NCBI GenBank assembly: GCA_031553215.1
Contig: JAVBLW010000001.1
Span: 124,001 to 188,000 of the forward strand
Direction: 5' to 3'
Source: JAVBLW01 sp031553215
Lineage (GTDB): Bacteria > Bacillota_I > Bacilli_A > Acholeplasmatales > Anaeroplasmataceae
Length of the DNA: 64,000 nt
Part shown: piece after piece, positions 27,854 to 34,972 of the stretch
Position numbering within the stretch: position 1 is the stretch's first letter
Layout of the letters: each line of letters starts with the position of its first letter
Made by a program: the position numbers and the translations under genes
Notes under the pieces: model-generated
Database searches by the model: none
The model's input: the letters and a program-made list of their open reading frames with translations, nothing else
What the model was told of the DNA's origin: nothing

Positions 27854-28516
27854 ATGAAGAAAAAAATTTTTATTATTGCTTTAACTATAATGGCTTCGAT
27901 ATTACTACTAAGGCCTACAAAAGTAAATGCAGCACCAAATGTATTATCTTATGAATATGCAAACCATAGTTTTAAACTCTCAAGTTCAAATGTTGATTGG
28001 AGTAATGGTGCAAGTGCAAATGGTCTTACTCCATTGATAGGTGATTTTACAGATAAATTCACCCTTAATGTTATAAGTGCAACTGAAATTGATATTATTT
28101 ATAATACACCAAGAAAGATTTATTACAATTCTCAATTTTATTATGGTGATTATATGTATAATAGTATTAGTATTTGTCCACGAGGAGATTTTACTTCGGG
28201 AAATGATTACTTTAGTTATTATGGATACTCAGATTTCGGAGATGCTAATCACCGCAATGGAACAAATGTAAAACCATTTTTCTTAACTATAAACGGAATA
28301 GGAACACCAATAGCACCAAGTTCTATAACTTATGATAATGGAACAAATGTTGCAAAATTCTACCTTACTGTTCCAACTAATACAGAGTTTAGAGCATATG
28401 TATATTTTTGCACAGTTTTTGAAGAATACAAAGATCAATCAGGTTATGATTTTTACTATTATAGAATAGGAAATAATGGTGGTTCAGCATCAACATATCT
28501 ATATTTAAATGCTTAA
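27854..28516 (+). CDS. secreted Tyr-rich protein of unknown function
   Basis: 220 aa, family not recognised. Residues 1-31 are a classical Sec signal peptide (Lys-rich start, hydrophobic core, probable cleavage after VNA). The mature part is about 190 aa, beta-rich in appearance, with many Tyr, Asn and Ser residues and clusters such as FYYGDYMYNS and YDFYYYR. No LPXTG, lipobox, TM anchor or choline-binding repeat is visible, so it should be released. Strong promoter and ribosome-binding site suggest high expression. Flanked by its own terminators, monocistronic. Confidence 0.75.
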   Translation: MKKKIFIIALTIMASILLLRPTKVNAAPNVLSYEYANHSFKLSSSNVDWSNGASANGLTPLIGDFTDKFTLNVISATEIDIIYNTPRKIYYNSQFYYGDYMYNSISICPRGDFTSGNDYFSYYGYSDFGDANHRNGTNVKPFFLTINGIGTPIAPSSITYDNGTNVAKFYLTVPTNTEFRAYVYFCTVFEEYKDQSGYDFYYYRIGNNGGSASTYLYLNA

Positions 28517-28531
28517 TTTATGCTAAATAGG

Positions 28532-28563
28532 GCTCACTGGATTGTGGTACCTTAAGAGTGGGC
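28532..28563 (+). other. inverted repeat after the secreted-protein gene
   Basis: GCTCACT (28532-28538) can pair with AGTGGGC (28557-28563) through seven pairs including one G-T. The loop contains the palindrome GGTACC. Locally G+C-rich. No T run follows directly, so this is a structured 3' region, not a clear terminator. Confidence 0.4.
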
Positions 28564-28677
28564 AACTTAATAAAAAGACGCTGTAAAAGAATAAATTTCT
28601 AGTTAAGAAATATAGGATTTTATGGCCTCTTTTCTTTATCTTACTTATTATAATTAATATTTTCATACTTAAATTAT

Positions 28678-28723
28678 AAAAAGATAGCGTGTTAAACCAG
28701 ATGGCTTAGCACTCTATCTTTTT
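28678..28723. terminator. strong bidirectional terminator between secreted-protein gene and spx
   Basis: Long hairpin: AAAAAGATAG (28678-28687) with CTATCTTTTT (28714-28723), one mismatch, then a further GTGTTAA/TTAGCAC segment. It works in both directions between convergent genes. Confidence 0.85.
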
Positions 28724-28759
28724 ACTCGAATTACTTCTTTCTTCACAAAATCTTTTTTA

Positions 28760-29212
28760 TTAAAATTTTTTCTTTAATACTAATGATTCTTTTAATATTT
28801 CTGTATATTCACAGTTTTCATCATCTTTACCACAATTATCACAATTAATAATCTTTCTTAATTCTCTTGGTTTAAAAGCCGTAATCTCATCATCGTCATA
28901 TCCAGCCTGAAAATTTCTATCATCAACAATAATTGGTCTTTTTAAAACACTTGGATTGCTTATAATAAAGTTTTCTAATTCACTAAACCTCATAGATTCA
29001 ACATCTATTTTATTTTCCATTATTATCTTACTTCTTGTAGATATTATATCCTCAAATCCATTTTCAGTATTCTCAAGCATTTTCTTAATATCTTTTGAAG
29101 TAATTGGAGTTGTAAACATATTTTTTTCAATAAATTCTATATTATGTTCTTTAAACCAATTAACCGCTTTTTTACATGAAGAACAGCTATTTGTTGTATA
29201 AATTGTTACCAT
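28760..29212 (-). CDS. spx: Spx/ArsC family thiol-stress regulator
   Basis: Spx binds the RNA polymerase alpha subunit and redirects transcription under disulfide stress. About 150 aa with a thioredoxin-like ArsC fold, redox CSSC near the N-terminus (TTNSCSSCKKAV) and the Spx-specific LKRPIIVDDRNFQAGYDDDEITAF. The tail carries three further Cys residues (CDNCGKDDENC), a CxxC-like element not typical of Spx. ATG 29210-29212 has AGGTG 6 bases upstream and is chosen over GTG 29221. Confidence 0.9.
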   Translation of the reverse strand: MVTIYTTNSCSSCKKAVNWFKEHNIEFIEKNMFTTPITSKDIKKMLENTENGFEDIISTRSKIIMENKIDVESMRFSELENFIISNPSVLKRPIIVDDRNFQAGYDDDEITAFKPRELRKIINCDNCGKDDENCEYTEILKESLVLKKKF

Positions 29213-29291
29213 ATATATCACCTGTTTTTATTATAACACATCTTTTTATTCTTTTTCATTATATTTTATATTTCATACAAATTCAGTAATC

Positions 29292-29320
29292 TTGACTTTT
29301 AATATTTATCACTGTATAAT
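29292..29320 (+). promoter_or_regulatory. trpS promoter
   Basis: TTGACT (29292-29297), 17 bases, TATAAT (29315-29320). Predicted start near 29327, leaving an 80-base leader. Confidence 0.75.
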
Positions 29321-29341
29321 ATTTGAATATAAATTACAATT

Positions 29342-29377
29342 ATGTGGTTACAAAAAATGATTATCCTTATATATTAA
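29342..29377 (+). CDS. possible trpS leader mini-ORF with a Trp codon
   Basis: ATG followed at once by TGG, then nine codons and TAA: an 11-residue peptide starting Met-Trp-Leu. It lies wholly in the trpS leader and its end overlaps the 5' arm of the leader hairpin. No clear Shine-Dalgarno site precedes it, so translation is uncertain and it may be chance. Confidence 0.3.
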   Translation: MWLQKMIILIY

Positions 29378-29392
29378 TATAAGGGGTTTTTT
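29365..29392 (+). terminator. terminator-like hairpin in the trpS leader
   Basis: CCTTATAT/ATATAAGG (29365-29372 / 29377-29384), 4-base loop, then GG and six Ts, ending 17 bases before the trpS ATG. It lies between promoter and gene, so it could attenuate trpS. Confidence 0.55.
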
Positions 29393-29409
29393 ATAGAGAG
29401 GACATTACT

Positions 29410-30408
29410 ATGAAACGTTTATTATCGGGTATTCAGCCAAGTGGAAACATTACCTTAGGAAATTATTTAGGTGCAATACGAAACTTTGTTAAATTACAAA
29501 ATGAAATTGAAGAAACAGAATTCTTTGTTTTTATTGCAGACCTACATGCAATTACAGTACCGCAAGAAAAAGCAAATTTAAGGAAGAATATCAAGAGTCT
29601 AGCTGCAATTTATATTGCTGCTGGATTAGATCCTAATAAAGTTCATTTATTTATCCAATCAGAAGTCCCTGCTCATAACCAATTAGGATATATCATGGAA
29701 TGCACTGGATATATTGGTGAATTAGAAAGAATGACTCAATTCAAGGATAAAAAAGTTAAACAAGTTCAAGGCGTTAGCTGTTCTCTATTAACATACCCGG
29801 CTTTAATGGCTGCAGATATATTATTGTATGATGCAGATTTAGTACCTGTTGGTGAAGACCAAAAACAGCATTTAGAGTTAACTAGAAATCTAGCTGAAAG
29901 ATTCAATCAAAAATATGGTGATACTTTTGTTGTACCTGATCCTTATATATCAGCTTCTGGTGCAAAAATAATGTCACTAAATGACCCTACAAAGAAAATG
30001 AGTAAATCAGACCCTAATCCAAAAGCTTATATTTCTTTACTTGATGATATTAATATAACAAAAAAGAAAATAATGAGCGCTGTTACCGATTCTATCGGAA
30101 CAATAGCTTTTGATGAAGAAAATAGGCCAGGAATTTCTAATTTACTTACTATTTATTCATGTATCACAAACGAATCGATAACTGATATCTGTAAGAGATA
30201 CGAAGGTAAAGGCTATGCAATATTTAAAGAAGATTTAGCAAATGTTGTTGCAGATTTATTAATACCTTTACAAAAAAAATATAATGAATTGATTAATTCT
30301 AATGAATTAGATAAAATACTAGATGATGGTAGAGATTATGCAATTCGCATTTCTAGTAGAAAAATCTCAAAAGTTTATAATAAAATTGGGTTAGGAAGAA
30401 AAAGCTAA
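29410..30408 (+). CDS. trpS: tryptophanyl-tRNA synthetase
   Basis: Class I synthetase charging tRNA-Trp. 332 aa, usual for bacterial TrpRS. HIGH-like motif PSGNITLGNYLG (residues 10-21) and KMSKS in KKMSKSDPN (about 200). GEDQKQHLELTR lies in the active site. ATG follows GAGAGGA. No T-box specifier/T-box sequence was found in the leader; instead a mini-ORF and hairpin are present. cysE follows 15 bases later. Confidence 0.97.
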   Translation: MKRLLSGIQPSGNITLGNYLGAIRNFVKLQNEIEETEFFVFIADLHAITVPQEKANLRKNIKSLAAIYIAAGLDPNKVHLFIQSEVPAHNQLGYIMECTGYIGELERMTQFKDKKVKQVQGVSCSLLTYPALMAADILLYDADLVPVGEDQKQHLELTRNLAERFNQKYGDTFVVPDPYISASGAKIMSLNDPTKKMSKSDPNPKAYISLLDDINITKKKIMSAVTDSIGTIAFDEENRPGISNLLTIYSCITNESITDICKRYEGKGYAIFKEDLANVVADLLIPLQKKYNELINSNELDKILDDGRDYAIRISSRKISKVYNKIGLGRKS

Positions 30409-30423
30409 CCAAGGAGTGATAGA

Positions 30424-30987
30424 ATGTTAAAAATCCTTTTAATAATTTTCGGTTCAATTGCACTACTTCTTCTAATTATTTGGATATTTGGAAGAGGATA
30501 CTTTAAATCAATAAAGCAAAGAGATCCTGCCGCTAGACATTTCTTGCAAATCATATTATGTTATCCTGGAGTCCAAGCATTATTTTGGTACCGTATAGCA
30601 CACTTTTTTTACAAGATAAAATTAAAACTTATATCTGAAATCATAACCTATTTTGTAAGATGCTTCTTGAATATTGAAATTCATCCAGGGGCAAAAATTG
30701 GTAAACGTTTCTTCATTGACCACGGTACTGGTACCGTAATTGGAGAAACTTCAATTATTGGTAATAATGTAATTATGTACCATGGTGTAACTTTAGGTGG
30801 TCGTGGAACAGAGCATGGAAAAAGACATCCTACAATTTTAGATAACGTTAGTATTGGTGCTGGTGCTACTGTGCTAGGTAATATTACAATAGGAAATAAT
30901 GTTAAAATTGGTGCAAATGCAACTGTATTAGAAGATGTACCTGATTTTTCAACTGTAATTGGAGTAAAGGGAACAATTAAAGATTAA
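30424..30987 (+). CDS. cysE: serine O-acetyltransferase-like protein with N-terminal membrane segment
   Basis: Left-handed beta-helix (hexapeptide-repeat) acetyltransferase forming O-acetylserine for cysteine synthesis. The catalytic part (about 40-187) has RDPAARH, the His-bearing IDHGTGTVIGE, and MYHGVTLGG. The N-terminal 25 residues form a hydrophobic segment in place of the longer helical domain of E. coli CysE; the short 187 aa form occurs in Firmicutes. ATG with AAGGAGTG. Probably co-transcribed with trpS. Acceptor serine is likely but not proven. Confidence 0.88.
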   Translation: MLKILLIIFGSIALLLLIIWIFGRGYFKSIKQRDPAARHFLQIILCYPGVQALFWYRIAHFFYKIKLKLISEIITYFVRCFLNIEIHPGAKIGKRFFIDHGTGTVIGETSIIGNNVIMYHGVTLGGRGTEHGKRHPTILDNVSIGAGATVLGNITIGNNVKIGANATVLEDVPDFSTVIGVKGTIKD

Positions 30988-30992
30988 ACATG

Positions 30993-31037
30993 AAAAAGAG
31001 CCTTAGACAAAATATTTTGTCTAAGGCTCCTTTTTTT
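30993..31037. terminator. terminator after cysE
   Basis: A 32-base perfect palindrome (30998-31029, arms of 16) followed by seven Ts on the plus strand and preceded by As. It serves cysE and the convergent AraC-GGDEF gene. Confidence 0.92.
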
Positions 31038-31835
31038 CTATTTCTTACTTTCTAATATCGTATTATGCATAGAATAAAATAATTCACTATATCTCAGTTC
31101 TTCTGGCAATTTAGTTATTCCACACCACAATGATAATGGTAAATTTTGTCCTTCATAATTAAATGTATTACCATTTTCTAGGAGAACCTTGTCAGCTAAT
31201 TCTCTTGCTTGTTCCTCATTGTATATCTGTGTTATTAACGCAAATTCGTCCCCACCAATTCGCAAAGTAATCATATCGTTTGTTGCATACTTATCAATTC
31301 TTGATGCAATTTCTACGATAGCAGCATCTCCTGCTTTATAAGATATCTCATTATATCCGGAAAAATTTACACCATCAAAGCATAATACATAGCTACCTTT
31401 TGCTGCCTTTAAAAAATCATAAGCTTCGCTTATATCAACTTTCTTATACGCCATATCAATATTATCTCCTTTTATATATTCATAATTAAGTTTTGGAAAT
31501 AGGCCTGTAAATTTCCAATTATTTTTGAATTCAGAAGGATTAACATTCCATACTCGTCTAAATAACCTTGAAAATACTTCTACGGAATTATATTGATATT
31601 TCATAGCTACTTCTGTAATACTCATGTTATTTTCAAGAATATCTTTTGCTGCTTGCGTCATACGTCTCTTTGAAATATAGTCTTTTATTCCATAATGCAA
31701 AGCATATTTAAATATTTTTTCCAAATATGAAAGCGAAACAAAACAATGATCAGCAATATCTTGCCTTGTAATTGAACGACATAAATTATCTTCAATATAT
31801 TTTATAGACATTGTTAAAACCATGAAATTTTTCAT
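31038..31835 (-). CDS. AraC-type HTH regulator fused to a GGDEF domain
   Basis: 265 aa. Residues 1-105 are an AraC/XylS DNA-binding domain with two HTH motifs (ITRQDIADHCFVSLSYLEKIF; MSITEVAMKYQYNSVEVFSRLFRR). Residues about 145-265 are a short GGDEF domain with an intact GGDEF at 194-198. The Asp of the first metal motif (CFDGVNF, Asp154) and the Asn that reads guanine (Asn162) are kept, but the usual Lys after Phe is replaced by Ser and the loop before GD is one residue short. So it may make or merely bind nucleotide. ATG with GGAGGAGG. A palindrome lies just upstream. Confidence 0.82.
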   Translation of the reverse strand: MKNFMVLTMSIKYIEDNLCRSITRQDIADHCFVSLSYLEKIFKYALHYGIKDYISKRRMTQAAKDILENNMSITEVAMKYQYNSVEVFSRLFRRVWNVNPSEFKNNWKFTGLFPKLNYEYIKGDNIDMAYKKVDISEAYDFLKAAKGSYVLCFDGVNFSGYNEISYKAGDAAIVEIASRIDKYATNDMITLRIGGDEFALITQIYNEEQARELADKVLLENGNTFNYEGQNLPLSLWCGITKLPEELRYSELFYSMHNTILESKK

Positions 31836-31857
31836 CTCATTCCTCCTCCAAAAATAT

Positions 31858-31871
31858 TAATAACGTTATTA
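31858..31871. promoter_or_regulatory. 14-base palindrome upstream of the AraC-GGDEF gene
   Basis: TAATAACGTTATTA is a perfect palindrome 23 bases before the start codon, a candidate operator, possibly for autoregulation. Confidence 0.4.
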
Positions 31872-31930
31872 TGCTTTTATTTTATCATGTATCTTTTCTT
31901 ATTACTTGATGTTTTGAGCACAATTGGAAA

Positions 31931-31956
31931 AAAAGATATCCAATTTGATATCTTTT
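31931..31956. terminator. terminator of the diacylglycerol-kinase-like gene
   Basis: Ten-bp perfect stem AAAAGATATC/GATATCTTTT with a 6-base loop and T run on the minus strand. Confidence 0.85.
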
Positions 31957-31961
31957 AATTT

Positions 31962-32798
31962 TTATCTTTCAACACTTATTTCTTCTACATTGTGAATTAC
32001 TTCACCATCTAATTGTAATGTATTATATCCATTAGCTCGTGCATCTATTTTTTTTGCTCTAAACTCTTCTATTCCTGATTTTTTAAACCATAAATGTTTC
32101 CCAAAAAATATAAATGGAAAACAAAGAAGTAATTTTCTTTTCTTCATCTTATGTATTACATAAACATCTAAGTATTCATCTTCTCTTATAGCCTTAGGAG
32201 CAATTTTCATTCCTCCACCAATATATTTACCATTCATAATGACAAAAAACCATACATCCTTAAATGAGTATTCCATATCATCAATCTTTATATCTAATTC
32301 AAATGGTTTAAATGTTTTAAAGCCCTTTTTCGCTGTCTTAAAATAAGATGGTTTTTTGTTCACAACCCTAACTTTTTCAATTTCATCACAAACCTCAGCG
32401 TCTATTCCCATACCTACACCATTAATAAAGACTCTTTCTTGGCCATTTATATGCAGCTTTGGTAAATCTTTTATTTCATTTGTAATTTCGAAATAATTAC
32501 CCTTATGTCCTCTACAATAATCATTACCATTTCCTGCCTTATATAAGAAAACTCTATTAGGAAAATATATATTTGAAATACTATTTATAATTCGGTGAAC
32601 CGTTCCATCTCCACCTACTATAATAATAATATCATTTGGATTGAGTGTTTTTGTATATTCTAAAACATCACCTTGAAGGGATAAAATATTTATAACACTA
32701 TATTCAGCTTTTTCTTTTTTTAATCTTTTTTCTAATCTATTTAAATATTTATAACACTTATTTCCAGCACTCAATGGATTATATAGAACCCTATACAT
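31962..32798 (-). CDS. diacylglycerol kinase-family lipid kinase (DgkB/YegS-like)
   Basis: Soluble lipid kinase of the DAGK catalytic family. 278 aa with the nucleotide loop VGGDGTVHRIINS (about 60-72 of the protein), GNGNDYCRG, GMGIDAEVC and the C-terminal VQLDGE-like LQLDGEVI. Such enzymes return diacylglycerol to phosphatidate for phospholipid synthesis. ATG 32796-32798 behind AGGTGG is chosen over GTG 32810. It lies 53 bases after the racemase-like gene. Confidence 0.88.
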   Translation of the reverse strand: MYRVLYNPLSAGNKCYKYLNRLEKRLKKEKAEYSVINILSLQGDVLEYTKTLNPNDIIIIVGGDGTVHRIINSISNIYFPNRVFLYKAGNGNDYCRGHKGNYFEITNEIKDLPKLHINGQERVFINGVGMGIDAEVCDEIEKVRVVNKKPSYFKTAKKGFKTFKPFELDIKIDDMEYSFKDVWFFVIMNGKYIGGGMKIAPKAIREDEYLDVYVIHKMKKRKLLLCFPFIFFGKHLWFKKSGIEEFRAKKIDARANGYNTLQLDGEVIHNVEEISVER

Positions 32799-32851
32799 AT
32801 ATACCACCACCTAGTTATATTATAACTGATGTGATATTATAAAACCATATT

Positions 32852-33754
32852 TTACTTATAATTTAAGTATATTTCATACTTAGTAACCTTGTTTTTCCTA
32901 CAATATTCCCTAATATTATGGCCAATAAATAAAACACGATCGTCTTTCTTAACCCTATTATCAACTCTTATAAAGCAAAAATCCATGCATTTTACACCTA
33001 TCAATTTATATTTGTTATTATTGATATATACATAGTTATTCTTATTTTGCCTACTTAATCCGTTTACATATCCAATATCACATATGGCAACTGATATATC
33101 TTTTTTTGCCTTAAATTTATTCGTATATCCAACTGTTTCTCCTTTTTTAACTTCTCTTATTTCAAGGATATTTCCATAAAAAGAGTAACTATTTTCATAC
33201 ATTGCAATTCCTGTTCTAACATAGTAACTATGACTCATATCTAAATAACAACTTCCACCTATATGATAAATTAATTCTTCTCTTCCTATCGTTTTTACTA
33301 TTGTATCAAATTCCTTTAACATTTTTTGATTATCTCTTCGATTCTTATTTGGAGAATGGAAATATACTCCTTTACATAGATCATCAAGTGCATATTCCAT
33401 ATTCAATTCATTCATTCCAAACCTATTCATTCCTAAGTTTAATTTGATATGATATTTTAAATTATTATCCTTACAATATTTATAATCAGATTCATTACAT
33501 ATTGTATATTCATAATCCTTATTTAAGGATATTTTATTTCCCAAAATAATAATTCTTGCATCGCTTATTTCACGCTTTATTATATCAGCTTCTACAAGTT
33601 CTTTTACTGCAAATATATTCAGTTTATGTTTCTTTGCTACCTGAAGCATTTCAAAAAGCCCAAAGCCATAAGCATTATCTTTTAATACCAATATTAATTT
33701 TGAATTCATTTTTTTTATATTCTTACTTATAATCGTATAATTTCTCTCTATCAT
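32852..33754 (-). CDS. divergent, C-terminally shortened alanine-racemase-like PLP protein
   Basis: 300 aa against about 370 for Alr. The N-terminal PLP barrel is recognisable: LVLKDNAYGFG with Lys25 at the PLP position (canonical VKADAYGHG), LNLGMNRFGM, HIGGSCY, RTGIAMYE, and GYVNGLSR. The second, beta-domain part is cut short after the KCMDFCFIRVD segment. Substitutions such as Asn for Ala after Asp, and the missing end, make normal racemase activity uncertain. It may be a second racemase, an amino-acid-specific variant or a decayed copy. Weak ribosome-binding site. Confidence 0.75.
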   Translation of the reverse strand: MIERNYTIISKNIKKMNSKLILVLKDNAYGFGLFEMLQVAKKHKLNIFAVKELVEADIIKREISDARIIILGNKISLNKDYEYTICNESDYKYCKDNNLKYHIKLNLGMNRFGMNELNMEYALDDLCKGVYFHSPNKNRRDNQKMLKEFDTIVKTIGREELIYHIGGSCYLDMSHSYYVRTGIAMYENSYSFYGNILEIREVKKGETVGYTNKFKAKKDISVAICDIGYVNGLSRQNKNNYVYINNNKYKLIGVKCMDFCFIRVDNRVKKDDRVLFIGHNIREYCRKNKVTKYEIYLNYK

Positions 33755-33785
33755 GATAACACCATTAAAGTATATGTACTAATCA

Positions 33786-33823
33786 AAAAAAAAACACCTT
33801 ATAATAATTAAGATGTTTTTTTA
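33786..33823 (-). terminator. terminator of lipoprotein copy A
   Basis: Imperfect hairpin of AAAAACACCTT with AAGATGTTTTT and T run on the minus strand, directly beyond the stop. It resembles the terminator after copy B. Confidence 0.65.
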
Positions 33824-34309
33824 CTATTCAAAAATTATTGCATCTGCCCATGCAAGATATTGTGATTTGTTTTCATCTAATTTATCATTATTACACCTGA
33901 AAATCATGATATAATACGATGATTGGCTCTCTTTAGCCATAAACATGTATCCAAAATCTATTTCTTGTTCAGTATACGTATAATAACAATATACATAATC
34001 CTTTCCTTCTCTTTCAATGATTTGAGTATGGTTAACTGAAGAAATTTTTGAATTTACAAAATCATCTAAATCTAAATAATCAAATTTAGAATATCTATTC
34101 CCCATTAGAATTATTTCTGTTGATTGTGCAGCAAATTCGAAATCAACTATATCAGAGTCATAAAAAAATGCATTTAAAGGAACAATCATTCCGGCCCCTT
34201 CAAACGTTCTAAATACTCTTATAGTTTCTGGCTTATTCTTTGCAGTTGGACTTGGCCATAAATTAGAGATTATTAAAATCATGCAAAGAAACGCTAATAT
34301 CTTTTTCAT
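33824..34309 (-). CDS. exported protein, paralogue A of a tandem pair (lipobox Cys lost)
   Basis: About 161 aa. N-terminal MKKILAFLCMILIISN signal-like segment, then a globular domain shared with the next gene upstream (AAQSTEIILMG, REGKDYVYCYYT, FGYMFMAKE, NKSQYLAWADAI). The lipobox Cys of the paralogue is replaced: here the segment reads ISNLWPSPT, so lipid attachment should not occur. Start chosen at ATG 34307-34309 by alignment to the paralogue. Function unknown. Confidence 0.7.
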   Translation of the reverse strand: MKKILAFLCMILIISNLWPSPTAKNKPETIRVFRTFEGAGMIVPLNAFFYDSDIVDFEFAAQSTEIILMGNRYSKFDYLDLDDFVNSKISSVNHTQIIEREGKDYVYCYYTYTEQEIDFGYMFMAKESQSSYYIMIFRCNNDKLDENKSQYLAWADAIIFE

Positions 34310-34421
34310 ATATACAATCTCCATTTTTACTAGTTCCTATATCTTACCATATTGTATTATGAATATCAATAACTGCAATTTTATTAATTTTTTGTGCTAT
34401 TAAGTATATGTACCAATCAAA

Positions 34422-34446
34422 AAACACCTTAATAACTAAGGTGTTT
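34422..34446 (-). terminator. terminator of lipoprotein copy B
   Basis: Ten-bp perfect stem AAACACCTTA/TAAGGTGTTT with a 5-base loop and T-rich tail on the minus strand. Confidence 0.8.
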
Positions 34447-34454
34447 CATTTTAA

Positions 34455-34910
34455 CTATTCAACAACTATTGTGTCTGCCCATTTTAAATATTGCGATTTA
34501 TTTTTTTCTAAATTTTTGCTTTTGCAACAAAAATTCATAGCATAATATTTAAATGCACCTTCTTTAGCAATAAACATATAACCAAATTCTATACCTTCAA
34601 CAGATAAAGTATAATAACAGTATAAGTATTTACCTTCTCTTTCTGTTATTTCTGTATGAGTCGTTGAAGATGACAAATCATTTGCGAAACTAGCTAAACT
34701 TGAATAACCACTTTTCGAAGTTCCACTTCCCATAAAAATTGTTTCTGTTGACTGAAGTGCAATATGCCAATTAATAACATCGATTTCACTGAATGAAGAA
34801 TTCAGCGTAATACTTATACCTTCGCCTGTAAATGTTTTACTTTTTGGTGAGCATGATCCTAAGCAAAACACAGCCAAAATCATTGCAAAAAAACCTAATA
34901 TTTTTTTCAT
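34455..34910 (-). CDS. lipoprotein, paralogue B of a tandem pair
   Basis: 151 aa. Signal peptide with lipobox LGSC (Cys20), so probably lipid-anchored outside the membrane. The mature domain is homologous to the gene downstream (ALQSTETIFMG, EREGKYLYCYYT, FGYMFIAKEG, NKSQYLKWADTI). No known family recognised; fold likely a small alpha/beta domain of the kind seen in Bacillota surface lipoproteins. ATG 34908-34910 with AGGAGAG 11 bases upstream. Confidence 0.75.
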   Translation of the reverse strand: MKKILGFFAMILAVFCLGSCSPKSKTFTGEGISITLNSSFSEIDVINWHIALQSTETIFMGSGTSKSGYSSLASFANDLSSSTTHTEITEREGKYLYCYYTLSVEGIEFGYMFIAKEGAFKYYAMNFCCKSKNLEKNKSQYLKWADTIVVE

Positions 34911-34972
34911 ATAACTAATCTCTCCTATATTTTCTATATGATATCATCGTTATCGACAAATGTCAACACGAG

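Noticed and set aside
28541..28563. TGTGGTACC resembles the core of a T-box motif and lies upstream of trpS on the same strand.
   Set aside because: It is about 850 bases from trpS with spx on the opposite strand between; the rest of the T-box consensus (AGGGUGGNACCGCG) and a specifier stem are absent.
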